Shown piece by piece: positions 1 through 5,974 of a stretch of 7,421 nt of DNA. The DNA is taken from assembly GCA_029287105.1 (NCBI GenBank), contig JARFRT010000338.1, positions 1 to 7,421 of the forward strand, read 5' to 3'. The first letter of the stretch is position 1, and every line of letters starts with the position of its first letter. This DNA is from Akkermansiaceae bacterium (GTDB lineage: Bacteria > Verrucomicrobiota > Verrucomicrobiia > Verrucomicrobiales > Akkermansiaceae). Position numbers and translations under genes: made by a program. The notes below the pieces were generated by a model. It did no database searches, was not told where the DNA came from, and worked only from the letters and a program-made list of their open reading frames with translations.

Positions 1-72
1 CATCAGCTCCGGATGCTTCAGCTCCCAGGTGATATACTCGGCAAAGAACCTGGCCACCTGCAAATCGATCAT
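1..72 (-). CDS. N-terminal fragment of an unidentified protein, running off the left edge
   Basis: On the minus strand an ATG at 72 opens a frame of 24 codons that is still open at the window edge. It reads MIDLQVARFF, then AEYITWELKHPELM: an amphipathic, aromatic-rich stretch that looks like real protein. The ATG follows immediately on the TGA (75-73) of the small frame upstream and is in the same frame, so translation could be coupled, or the two could be pieces of one broken gene. I do not recognise a family from 24 residues. The plus-strand frame over the same bases is less protein-like and I treat it as a shadow. No Shine-Dalgarno sequence is evident. Confidence 0.4.
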   Translation of the reverse strand, partial: MIDLQVARFFAEYITWELKHPELM

Positions 73-201
73 TCATGCCTTCATCGGAAATCCGTCAACC
101 TTTTCCAAGGAATCGGCCACAGTATCAATGATGGCATGCAGTTTGGACAGACGACCTCTGAAATCATTTTGATCCAATTCATTGTTCACACCCTGCACCA
201 T
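73..201 (-). CDS. Small hypothetical protein (42 aa), abutting the left-edge ORF
   Basis: Starting at ATG 201 the frame reads MVQGVNNELDQNDFRGRLSK, continues with LHAIIDTVADSLEKVDGF and ends PMKA-TGA at 73. The middle is a plausible acidic amphipathic helix (LSKLHAIIDTVADSLEKV). A GTG at 189 is an alternative start. An in-frame TGA (204-202) lies directly before the ATG, and the stop is followed directly by the ATG of the next frame, so three consecutive frames are separated only by TGA. There is no good ribosome binding site. It may be a real small protein, or the middle of one gene interrupted by stop codons. I do not recognise a family. Confidence 0.35.
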   Translation of the reverse strand: MVQGVNNELDQNDFRGRLSKLHAIIDTVADSLEKVDGFPMKA

Positions 202-258
202 TCAGCAGGGTAATATCATCGAGACAAGTATGTATTTCATGAGTTTTACTTGATGCAT
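202..258 (-). other. 18-codon frame resembling a signal-peptide start
   Basis: On the minus strand ATG 258 (or ATG 240) opens a frame encoding MHQVKL-MKYILVSMILPC followed by TGA. From the second Met, a lysine followed by a hydrophobic run ending in Cys looks like the beginning of an export signal, but Pro before Cys is poor for a lipobox. It is in the same reading frame as the two frames downstream. It could be the 5' end of one gene split by TGA codons, or chance. Evidence is weak. Confidence 0.2.
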
Positions 259-301
259 TTTGAAAATAATTTGTATTTTAACTGGTGCTGGCATGGTTTT
301 C

Positions 302-391
302 CTAACGGATAAAGCTAACAGAGAAAGGTAATTGCGATGCCATTACAGCCGGGGTGCCCCTCGTGACGGCTGCCAGATATTGAGCAGTCAT
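302..391 (-). CDS. Very small ORF (29 aa) with a strong Shine-Dalgarno
   Basis: ATG 391 is preceded on the minus strand by AGGTGA (402-397) with a 5-base spacer, the best ribosome binding site seen in this window. The frame encodes MTAQYLAAVTRGTPAVMASQ followed by LPFSVSFIR and ends in TAG at 304-302. It could be a genuine microprotein, a leader peptide for the short frames that follow, or the intact 5' end of a gene whose body has been lost. No family is recognised. There is no characteristic run of one amino acid that would suggest an attenuator peptide. Confidence 0.3.
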   Translation of the reverse strand: MTAQYLAAVTRGTPAVMASQLPFSVSFIR

Positions 392-424
392 GTTTATCAC
401 CTCGTGAGAGTCTTACGCGGATGA

Positions 425-880
425 TAGGTTGATTCTTGCACCTTCATCAATGGTCTCTTGATTTGATCGCGGCATCCGACCCTCAGGCCACACACCATCC
501 GTCCGAACACACATTTTTTCCTGAGTCCTAATCATCAACTGCCGATCCAGCACACGGCAAACACAGTGGTAAATGGCGGAATCCGGCGATGTCTTGAATC
601 TTTGTTCGAGCACACGCCTCCGAGTGCGCTGATGATTGAAGAACCTACCTACTTTTTCGCTACCTGCAGTTTTGCGGGGACCACAAACTTCGCGTGCCGC
701 AGGATGTCTCGCTGATCTGCGAGGAGGGTGCCGCGAGTTTTGATTTTGCCAATCCATCGGTCTCCCACTTCAACTGGGGCTACCGCCCGATGGTTCGCCG
801 AGGATCTAGTCGGTGCTCGGAAGGGGCGGGCTGGCGGCTGGAACGGAGTCCTTGGGAATTTCCACGGTTGCGGATCATGA
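425..880 (+). pseudogene. Remnant of a LacI-family (XylR-like) transcriptional regulator, 5'-truncated and frameshifted
   Basis: Two plus-strand frames join to give the C-terminal effector-binding part of a LacI-type regulator. Frame A (about 569-658) gives GIRRCLESLFEHTPPSALMI, then EEPTYFFA. Frame B (from 661) gives YLQFCGDHKLRVPQDVSLIC, then EEGAASFDFANPSVSHFNWG and YRPMVRR (to 798). The order 'TPPSALMI', 'RVPQDVSLIC', 'PSVSHFNWGYRPMVRR' is the usual one for verrucomicrobial sugar-type LacI regulators. The frame changes once after the T-run at 653-657 (equivalent to one lost base) and probably again near 799, where DLVGARKGR follows and a TGA lies at 878-880. The N-terminal helix-turn-helix and most of the periplasmic-binding-protein-like core are missing, because the left flank holds opposite-strand frames. 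The 5' limit (425) is tentative. It ends 18 bases before the convergent GH127 stop. Confidence 0.6.
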
Positions 881-898
881 TGGGATTCCTCCTCAGGA

Positions 899-3091
899 TC
901 AGTCCTTCGCGCCCGGTGATGCAGGAGCCTCCGGCTGATCGATCCACAGCGTCATCGGCCCCTTTTCCCGGTTGGACCAGGCGTGGTAGGGAACGGCGGT
1001 CAACCGGACCGGCTTACCATCCGTATCGAGCGCGGTGCCGGTGAGGACGGTGACACCGCCGAGGAGATCGGGGCGGCGTTCGGCTTTCAGCGCGGCGTCC
1101 CGCGGGAGGCTGAGTCTGGACAGGTCGAGCTCGGGGTGATCGGTGCCCTCGAGGCAGTAGATCACCGGGCCGCGCATCAGCGCGACCTTGCCCTTGTTTC
1201 CGATGACTTTGTCGTGGGACAGGACGCGGCGTGGCTCCATCGGCAGCGTCAATTCGATGACGTCCCCGGATTTCCATGAGCGGTCGAGGTGGACGTAGCC
1301 ATCAGCTTGGGGGGTCGCACCGACGGTTTCCCCGTTCACGGTCAGGGTCACCGGCGCGCTTTCACCCTTGACGAAGCGGTAGAGATCGCCGGGAAGCGGC
1401 TGACCCGTCGCCCAGCTGGGGATGCGCAGATTCAGGCTGAATTTCCCGGAGTTTTCGGGAGTGACAGTCAGCTTGACCTTTCCGTCCCATGGGAAATCGG
1501 TTTCCTGTCGGATCCCGACCTTGCGGCCATCATCCATCACGACGTTCGCATCACTGGCGGCAAAGAGGTTGACGAGGATGTCATCCTTTTGCGTCGCGTA
1601 CATGTATCCGCCGACCTGGGGGATGAAGCGCGCGAAGTTGGTCGGGCAGCAGGCCAGGCCGATCCACGGGGTCCGGGTGGCTCCGTTCCGGGACTCAAGC
1701 GGATTCTGATAGAAAAAGCTGTCGCCAGTGAGTGATATTCCCGAGAGAGCGGAGTTGAAAAGAGTCAGCTCCATGACGTCTGCGTATTTCGCATCGCCGT
1801 CCATCAGGCACATGCGGTGTTGCCAGAACACGGAGGCGACGCTGGCGCAGGATTCGCAGTAAGTCTTGTTAGGCAGAAAGTAGGGATCACCGAAGCCTTC
1901 GTCAGCGTACTGGGCGGTCCCCAGTCCGCCCGTGAGGTACATCTTCCGAGACACGACATCCTGCCACAGCGTACGGACTGCCTCGGCGTACTCCGGGGCG
2001 TCGCTGAAACGGGCGATGTCGGCCATGGCGGCGTAGGTGTAGCCCGCGCGGACCGCGTGGCCGACCGCCTCGGTTTGTGCGAGCAGCGGCTTGTGGTCCT
2101 GCATGCGGCCGTTGCGGGTGCTCCATTTCCTCGGCCGGAATTCCTGCATCGTTTCCCCGGGCTTTCGCTTCGGAACCACGCGCGGCGGCACGTCGGTGAA
2201 TGGTCTGCGTTCACTGCCATGGGCGTGACCGCGTTCGTCGAGCAGGAAGCGACACAGGTCGAGATAGCGCTGCTCGCCGGTCGCCCGGTAAAGCTTGATC
2301 AGGGCCAGTTCGATCTCCTGGTGGCCGCCGACGTCGTAGCGCTTGCCGGGGCCGAAAATGCCGTCGATGTGGTCGGCGAAGCGTTTCGCCGCGTCGAGCG
2401 CCTTGGTGCTGCCGGTGAGCTGGTTGTGCGCCACCGCCAGCTCGAAGAAGTGACCCGCACAGTACATCTCATGGTTGAGCCGGAGGTTGCTCCACCTGTT
2501 TTCCGGTTCCTTGGCCGTGTAGTAGCTGATCATGTAGCCGTCCTTCCGCTGGGCGGCGACGATGCGATCGACGATGCCGCTGACCCGTTTCTTCAGGGCC
2601 GGGTCATGCTGGAGGCTGAGCGCGTGGCAGGCACCCTCGAGCCCCTTGTGGGCATCCGAATCGTAGGCGTGGTTGCCGACGATGCCGCGCTCTGCCGATT
2701 TCCCCCCATTCGTGGCGGGCGTGTCGGAAGGTTCCTCCCGGCTGGGATCGCCCTCCAGGGGGCTGGCGGCATCGCCCGGGACGACATCGCTACGGACCGG
2801 TTTTTCTCCCGCGACAACCTTGGCGGCGACGTCAAAATTGTCGAAATGATGACGCCTCTCCAGGTTGTCGAGCACATGGGGGATGGTTGTCTTTTGATGG
2901 ATATCGAGCCGTTTTCCCCAGAAGCCGCCGCGCCAGGTGACTTTATCGGGGCCGACCTCCTTCAGTCCGATGTTAGGAGCGATGGGGGTGGCTGGTTCCG
3001 CCTTGAGAACGGTTCCGCAAGCGAGCATCACCACGCCGGCGGCGAGTCCGAGGCTGTGCGATTGAGTGTGTGTGTTTAGATTGGCGATCAT
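899..3091 (-). CDS. Secreted GH127-type beta-L-arabinofuranosidase (DUF1680)
   Basis: This 730-residue protein is predicted to release L-arabinofuranose from arabinosides or plant glycans outside the cytoplasm. Residues 1-31 form an export signal (hydrophobic 14-30, possible cleavage after LKA; Cys25 makes a lipoprotein reading possible but the lipobox is poor). The (alpha/alpha)6 barrel spans roughly 45-500, with family markers NHEMYCAGH (206-214), QTEAVGHAVRAGY (339-351), GGLGTAQYADEGF (388-400), YCESC (411-415) and ACCPTN (480-485). In the characterised GH127 enzyme HypBA1, equivalent Glu and Cys residues bind zinc and one Cys is the nucleophile; here they correspond to Glu413, Cys415, Cys481 and Cys482, with Glu398 the likely acid/base. 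A beta-sandwich domain follows (about 510-715). Residues 95-138 look like a Pro/Ser/Gly-rich insertion. The start is ATG with no Shine-Dalgarno. GH146 or another DUF1680 branch is possible; the exact substrate cannot be told. Confidence 0.9.
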   Translation of the reverse strand: MIANLNTHTQSHSLGLAAGVVMLACGTVLKAEPATPIAPNIGLKEVGPDKVTWRGGFWGKRLDIHQKTTIPHVLDNLERRHHFDNFDVAAKVVAGEKPVRSDVVPGDAASPLEGDPSREEPSDTPATNGGKSAERGIVGNHAYDSDAHKGLEGACHALSLQHDPALKKRVSGIVDRIVAAQRKDGYMISYYTAKEPENRWSNLRLNHEMYCAGHFFELAVAHNQLTGSTKALDAAKRFADHIDGIFGPGKRYDVGGHQEIELALIKLYRATGEQRYLDLCRFLLDERGHAHGSERRPFTDVPPRVVPKRKPGETMQEFRPRKWSTRNGRMQDHKPLLAQTEAVGHAVRAGYTYAAMADIARFSDAPEYAEAVRTLWQDVVSRKMYLTGGLGTAQYADEGFGDPYFLPNKTYCESCASVASVFWQHRMCLMDGDAKYADVMELTLFNSALSGISLTGDSFFYQNPLESRNGATRTPWIGLACCPTNFARFIPQVGGYMYATQKDDILVNLFAASDANVVMDDGRKVGIRQETDFPWDGKVKLTVTPENSGKFSLNLRIPSWATGQPLPGDLYRFVKGESAPVTLTVNGETVGATPQADGYVHLDRSWKSGDVIELTLPMEPRRVLSHDKVIGNKGKVALMRGPVIYCLEGTDHPELDLSRLSLPRDAALKAERRPDLLGGVTVLTGTALDTDGKPVRLTAVPYHAWSNREKGPMTLWIDQPEAPASPGAKD

Positions 3092-3187
3092 GGTGATGTT
3101 CGAGTGATTGTTGCGGTGTTGATTTTAAGCCTACGAGGAAATGAATGGGTTTCTTGCGTGAATGGTTCGCCCTTTCGGAGAATAGCG

Positions 3188-3505
3188 TCAGAATCCTGCC
3201 TTGCGATGGATTTCAGCCAAAGTCGCTGCATCAGCTTTTTTTACCCGCCGGTCATAGGTGAGGATTCCGTTGATCCAGAACGTGCATTGGCAGTCGGCCG
3301 CCTCAAGCTGGGGCAGGTGGCGTTTGCCCGGCTCGGGCTTAATCTCAATTGTGCCGAGATTGTGGCCAGAAGACATCGTTTCATATACGTGCCAGTCGAT
3401 CATGGGGCCGGACAAACTCAAGCCGATAACGGGTTGTGGGCGGACGAGGGTCAGGGACGGGGATCCGTCCGTGGATCGTGAATTAACATCGAGCGAAGTT
3501 GGCAA
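3188..3505 (-). CDS. Hypothetical protein (71-105 aa)
   Basis: An open minus-strand frame ends 97 bases upstream of the GH127 start. The longest version (105 residues) begins at a TTG; the first ATG (3403) gives 71 residues starting MIDWHVYETMSSGHNLG. The C-terminal part is convincingly protein-like (GTIEIKPEPGKRHLPQLE, CQCTFWINGILTYDRRV, ADAATLAEIHRKAGF), and the frame stays open without an ATG upstream of the TTG as far as a TAG near 3556. It could therefore be a small intact gene or the 3' remnant of a longer one. It has no signal peptide or membrane segment and only one closely spaced Cys pair (CQC). I do not recognise a family. Same orientation as GH127, but no tight coupling. Confidence 0.45.
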   Translation of the reverse strand: MPTSLDVNSRSTDGSPSLTLVRPQPVIGLSLSGPMIDWHVYETMSSGHNLGTIEIKPEPGKRHLPQLEAADCQCTFWINGILTYDRRVKKADAATLAEIHRKAGF

Positions 3506-3671
3506 TGATTGTTGTGGGTAGGCACTGAGGAGATGAGAGGGGCTGCGTGAGCGTGAAGGTGCCTATTAGGATTTACTAACATGCATTGGACCCGCAATCC
3601 AGACACCCCTGTCTTTTTTGCGCAAGCCATGTCATCGGTTCATGCCTCTCCGGTCCGGTTCCGTTGTGAAA

Positions 3672-4331
3672 CTACCGTCGGGCCACTTTCTTGAATATCC
3701 GCAACAGGAACACCCCCAACAGGATGGCGGCCACACCGACGGTGACAAAGACAATGACATCCCCTTGGAGGAAAGATTCTCCGAGATAAACAGTGGCGAC
3801 GGCAAAGGGCAATTCGGTGATGGCCAACGCAGCCAGGTAAAGGGGAAAGGGGTAGCGGAGAATGCCGAGGACATAGCCGGGGATTTCAGATGGCACCGAC
3901 GCCTGGAACAGCAGCACGTGCAGGAACTGGGTGCGTTCGCTAAGCTGTTGTTCCCAGCCGGAGATCTTTTCTTCCCCGATGAGCATCTCGGCCACCGAGC
4001 GCCCCATGAAACGGCCGATGCAAAAGGAGAGGATGCCGCCCAGCAGCCAGCCAAGCCAGAGCAGCGCGAGACAGCCTGCCTTGCCCCAGGTGTAGACCGC
4101 CACAGGGGCTAGGATTGAGCTCGAGAAAAAGGCCACCATCGCCGACACCATCGCGAGCAGGACAAAGACCAGCATCCCGAGGGTCGGCGCCTCGGCGATC
4201 ACGGCCTCGGTCCAGACGATGATCTCTTCGCTCTTGTCGTGCAGCGTGTCCGATGCGGCAAAGAGGCCCGCCACAAGAATCATCGTCCCAAGGATCAGGA
4301 GATGGCGTTGCAAGCGGATATTGATTGCCAT
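3672..4331 (-). CDS. VTT-domain (DedA/TVP38-TMEM64-like) integral membrane protein
   Basis: This 219-residue inner-membrane protein has predicted membrane segments at about 10-26, 50-71, 84-106, 161-183 and 190-211. A short half-hydrophobic segment at about 143-157 (FQASVPSEIPGYVLGI) matches the re-entrant, proline-containing loop of the VTT superfamily. The GRFMGRSVAEML segment (106-117) after membrane segment 3 and the basic C-terminus (RIFKKVARR) also fit. Family members are linked to lipid scrambling or flippase activity and membrane homeostasis; the substrate of this one cannot be inferred. The start ATG is preceded by GGGAG only 2 bases away, a poorly spaced ribosome binding site. It lies 165 bases after the stop of the SpeE-like gene on the same strand. 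Confidence 0.8.
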   Translation of the reverse strand: MAINIRLQRHLLILGTMILVAGLFAASDTLHDKSEEIIVWTEAVIAEAPTLGMLVFVLLAMVSAMVAFFSSSILAPVAVYTWGKAGCLALLWLGWLLGGILSFCIGRFMGRSVAEMLIGEEKISGWEQQLSERTQFLHVLLFQASVPSEIPGYVLGILRYPFPLYLAALAITELPFAVATVYLGESFLQGDVIVFVTVGVAAILLGVFLLRIFKKVARR

Positions 4332-4496
4332 TGCTCCCTACAATAACACGAAAAGTCAGGATCCCCCCATCAGAATTTCCCTTTCCATCACATGACGTTG
4401 AGGATCCCGGAGAAGGAGAAGGGGCAGCCACTGTCTGAACCCACTCCCTGATGACCCCTCTCTGATCCTGCCGGCCCCAGTTGCTGCACCTTGGGA

Positions 4497-5183
4497 CTAC
4501 GCATTCAGGCGGGCCACGTAGATCCGGTGTCTCGCCTCTTCCCATTGCTCATGGGGTTTCGCCGGATGCTCTTTCAAATGGAAGCCGGCTTTCTTCAGCG
4601 CCATCTCGAGTTTCGGCGATGGCGCCGCCATCCAGTAGGCCAGACAGCCACCCGGATTGAGCGATTCCCGCAGCAAGGCCAGGAAAGCCGGCGTGTAGAG
4701 CTTTGCATTGTCCTCAGTGATCAGCGCGTCGGGCGTGTCGTCGATATCGATCAGGATCGCATCGTACAGGTCACCTTCTCCGAGGCAGTCGAAGAGATCG
4801 GCCAGAATCACGTTCGTTCTCGGGTCATCGAGCAAGGGGCCGTTGTGCTCAACCAGGTAGGTGCGGTTCCATTCGATGACCTGATTCATCAATTCCGCAA
4901 CATCGACAGTGGCCGGCGAACCCACCAACTCCAGAACCCGTTTGAGGGTGAATCCCATGCCCAACCCGCCAATAAGCACCCGCGGGTGCTCCGGCCGGGT
5001 CGTCGTGCCTTCCAACAGATCGACACAGCCCAATTCCGCAAGCATCTGTTCGGACCATGTCAGGTTCGTGCTCATCAACTCCAAGCCGTTGTATTCAAGG
5101 ATGAATTCCCCGTCCTGCTTGTACAGGGCGAGCAGGCTTCCATCGGGCAGACTGGTTTTGTCCAGTTGGATATAGGGCGTCAT
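4497..5183 (-). CDS. Spermidine-synthase-like (SpeE fold) SAM-dependent transferase
   Basis: A 228-residue Rossmann-fold protein. From ATG 5183, VLIGGLGMGFT (69-79) is the glycine-rich nucleotide loop, VDVAEL (94-99) supplies the acidic residue that usually contacts the SAM or decarboxylated-SAM ribose (Glu97), ADLFD (128-132) is the adenine-binding region, and YDAILIDIDDTPD (140-152) matches the strand 4 acidic motif of the polyamine synthase family. The N-terminus (MTPYIQLDKTSLPDG, then ELMSTNLTWSE) resembles the short start of small stand-alone SpeE-like proteins, so I prefer this ATG. The frame remains open further upstream to ATG 5240 and TTG 5258, and neither has a Shine-Dalgarno. It is shorter than true spermidine synthases and no decarboxylase partner is nearby, so polyamine synthesis is uncertain and methyltransferase activity is equally possible. 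Confidence 0.8.
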   Translation of the reverse strand: MTPYIQLDKTSLPDGSLLALYKQDGEFILEYNGLELMSTNLTWSEQMLAELGCVDLLEGTTTRPEHPRVLIGGLGMGFTLKRVLELVGSPATVDVAELMNQVIEWNRTYLVEHNGPLLDDPRTNVILADLFDCLGEGDLYDAILIDIDDTPDALITEDNAKLYTPAFLALLRESLNPGGCLAYWMAAPSPKLEMALKKAGFHLKEHPAKPHEQWEEARHRIYVARLNA

Positions 5184-5375
5184 GGCCCCGAGTATCGCCG
5201 AATCGGCTCCCTCGACAAGGGCGGATCCATCAAGATTCATACCAAAGGAGGTAGGCAAAAAGGGGTCGGAGAAAAGGGGGGCGGTAAATGGTGCATGCGC
5301 CGCCTATTCCTTCACACCATGGGGCGCGCGCGTGTCGTATGGATCGTCAGAATAGGGGGAGGTAAGATGACGATG

Positions 5376-5391
5376 AGGCATTTCTATGCCT
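5376..5391. repeat. Small perfect hairpin at the MITE insertion point
   Basis: AGGCAT-TTCT-ATGCCT is a 6-bp perfect stem with a 4-base loop. Its right arm is the first six bases of the 11-bp direct repeat flanking the MITE. No U-tract follows on either strand, so it is at best a weak terminator; before the insertion it would have lain shortly downstream of the dodecin stop. Confidence 0.5.
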
Positions 5392-5396
5392 GCCCC
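5386..5396. repeat. Left 11-bp direct repeat (target-site duplication)
   Basis: ATGCCTGCCCC lies immediately outside the left terminal inverted repeat. An identical copy lies immediately outside the right one (5696-5706), as expected of a transpositional target duplication. Confidence 0.85.
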
Positions 5397-5453
5397 GAAT
5401 GGCACTTAGTTAAGATGATTTACCACGTTCTCCAACGGAGAAATTCATACCAG

Positions 5454-5486
5454 CCCCGGGAAAAAGGCACCGCCTGCATCCCGGGG
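5454..5486. repeat. CCCCGGG / CCCGGGG inverted pair inside the MITE
   Basis: CCCCGGG (5454-5460) pairs with CCCGGGG (5480-5486) around a 19-base loop. Each arm is also nearly self-palindromic. Confidence 0.5.
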
Positions 5487-5508
5487 TTAATCGGAGGGAA
5501 ACGTATGT

Positions 5509-5571
5509 TGGCTGAAGGCCAACCTCATGCATCCAAAACCATTGTATCAGTATGAGTCTGGCCTTCAGCCA
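5509..5571. repeat. Long REP-like hairpin inside the MITE
   Basis: TGGCTGAAGGCCA (5509-5521) and TGGCCTTCAGCCA (5559-5571) are perfect 13-bp inverted repeats. After a 2x2 internal mismatch the stem resumes with CTCAT (5524-5528) pairing with ATGAG (5552-5556), giving an 18-bp stem around a loop of about 21-23 bases. The core GGCTGAAGGCC resembles short palindromic repeats scattered in many bacterial intergenic regions. A degenerate relative, ATGAC-CTTCA-GTCAT, sits at 5639-5653. Confidence 0.75.
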
Positions 5572-5595
5572 GAAAATTCACCTCCTATGATTTCC

Positions 5596-5625
5596 TGGGG
5601 TTGTGCTCCTTGGTCACTTACCCCA
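5596..5625. repeat. TGGGGT / ACCCCA hairpin inside the MITE
   Basis: TGGGGT (5596-5601) pairs with ACCCCA (5620-5625) around an 18-base loop, a third secondary structure inside the element. No U-tract follows, so it is not a typical terminator. Confidence 0.4.
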
Positions 5626-5695
5626 AGCTGACATGAAAATGACCTTCAGTCATACTTATTAGGTTGGCGAAAATACCCTTAACTAAGTGCCATTC

Positions 5696-5706
5696 ATGCC
5701 TGCCCC
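5696..5706. repeat. Right 11-bp direct repeat (target-site duplication)
   Basis: ATGCCTGCCCC is identical to the copy at 5386-5396 and directly abuts the right terminal inverted repeat. Confidence 0.85.
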
Positions 5707-5717
5707 CTCTCCTCAAA

Positions 5718-5927
5718 TCAGTCGTCGAGCGTAAAGCCGATCTTGATCGTCACCTGCCAATGATCGATCTTGCCGTCAACGATGTGACCACGCGTCTCGA
5801 CAACTTCAAACCAACGCAAGTTATGGACACTCTCGCCCGCTTTCTTGATGGCATTTTCGATAGCCTCGTCAGTGCCTTTCTTGGAAGTTCCGGTAAGTTC
5901 GATTTTTTTATAGATGTGATCGCTCAT
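5718..5927 (-). CDS. Dodecin family flavin-binding protein
   Basis: A 69-residue protein of exactly dodecin length. It begins MSDHIYKKIELTGTSKKG, continues with a helix (TDEAIENAIKKAGESV) and ends in strands with HNLRWFEVVETRG and HWQVTIKIGFTLDD. Dodecins form hollow dodecamers that stack flavin dimers, storing or protecting FMN and related compounds in the cytoplasm. Trp39 (in LRWFEV) and Gln58 (in HWQVTI) correspond to the family's flavin-stacking Trp and flavin-contacting Gln. I chose ATG 5927 because it matches the family N-terminus; a TTG at 5978 would add 17 non-conserved residues. There is no Shine-Dalgarno. The MITE lies just beyond its stop. Confidence 0.92.
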   Translation of the reverse strand: MSDHIYKKIELTGTSKKGTDEAIENAIKKAGESVHNLRWFEVVETRGHIVDGKIDHWQVTIKIGFTLDD

Positions 5928-5974
5928 GATGATGCCATCATAGCTTGGAATTCCTCTTCCCTCAAGCACTCGCT

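Larger units (their letters stand above)
5397..5695. mobile_element. 299-bp MITE-like non-autonomous element with IS4-like ends
   Basis: The element begins with GAATGGCACTTAGTTAAG (5397-5414) and ends with its perfect reverse complement (5678-5695). It is bounded by identical 11-bp direct repeats. No frame inside codes for a recognisable protein, so it must have been mobilised by a transposase acting in trans. From memory, E. coli IS4 ends in TAATGCCGATCAGTTAAG (13 of 18 positions the same) and makes 11-13-bp target duplications, so an IS4-type transposase is the best guess. The interior holds several hairpins, described separately. It sits in the intergenic region upstream of the SpeE-like gene and 22 bases from the dodecin stop. 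The perfect terminal and target repeats suggest a fairly recent insertion. Confidence 0.85.

Noticed and set aside
351..360. GGGGTGCCCC palindrome
   Set aside because: A 4-bp stem with a 2-base loop and no U-tract is too small to call a terminator or operator.
413..757. 114-codon minus-strand frame
   Set aside because: It is antisense to the LacI remnant, Arg/Pro-rich and without protein-like organisation.
1817..3079. 420-codon plus-strand frame opposite the GH127 gene
   Set aside because: It lies entirely antisense to a gene with clear family motifs and its translation has no recognisable domain. It is a GC-rich shadow frame.
3092..3187. TAAAAT as a -10 box for the GH127 gene
   Set aside because: No -35-like hexamer lies at the right distance, and the spacing to the start is not informative, so I do not call a promoter.
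5244..5252. AAAGGAGGT, a perfect Shine-Dalgarno on the plus strand
   Set aside because: No ATG, GTG or TTG follows at a usable distance on that strand. It is a chance match near the 5' end of the minus-strand SpeE-like frame.
4491..5555. 354-codon plus-strand frame opposite the SpeE-like gene and running into the MITE
   Set aside because: It is antisense to a well-supported gene and crosses the inserted element, so it cannot be an ancestral coding sequence.
5415..5677. CRISPR-like or tandem repeats within the intergenic region
   Set aside because: The repeats are inverted pairs within one mobile element, with no regularly spaced direct repeats.
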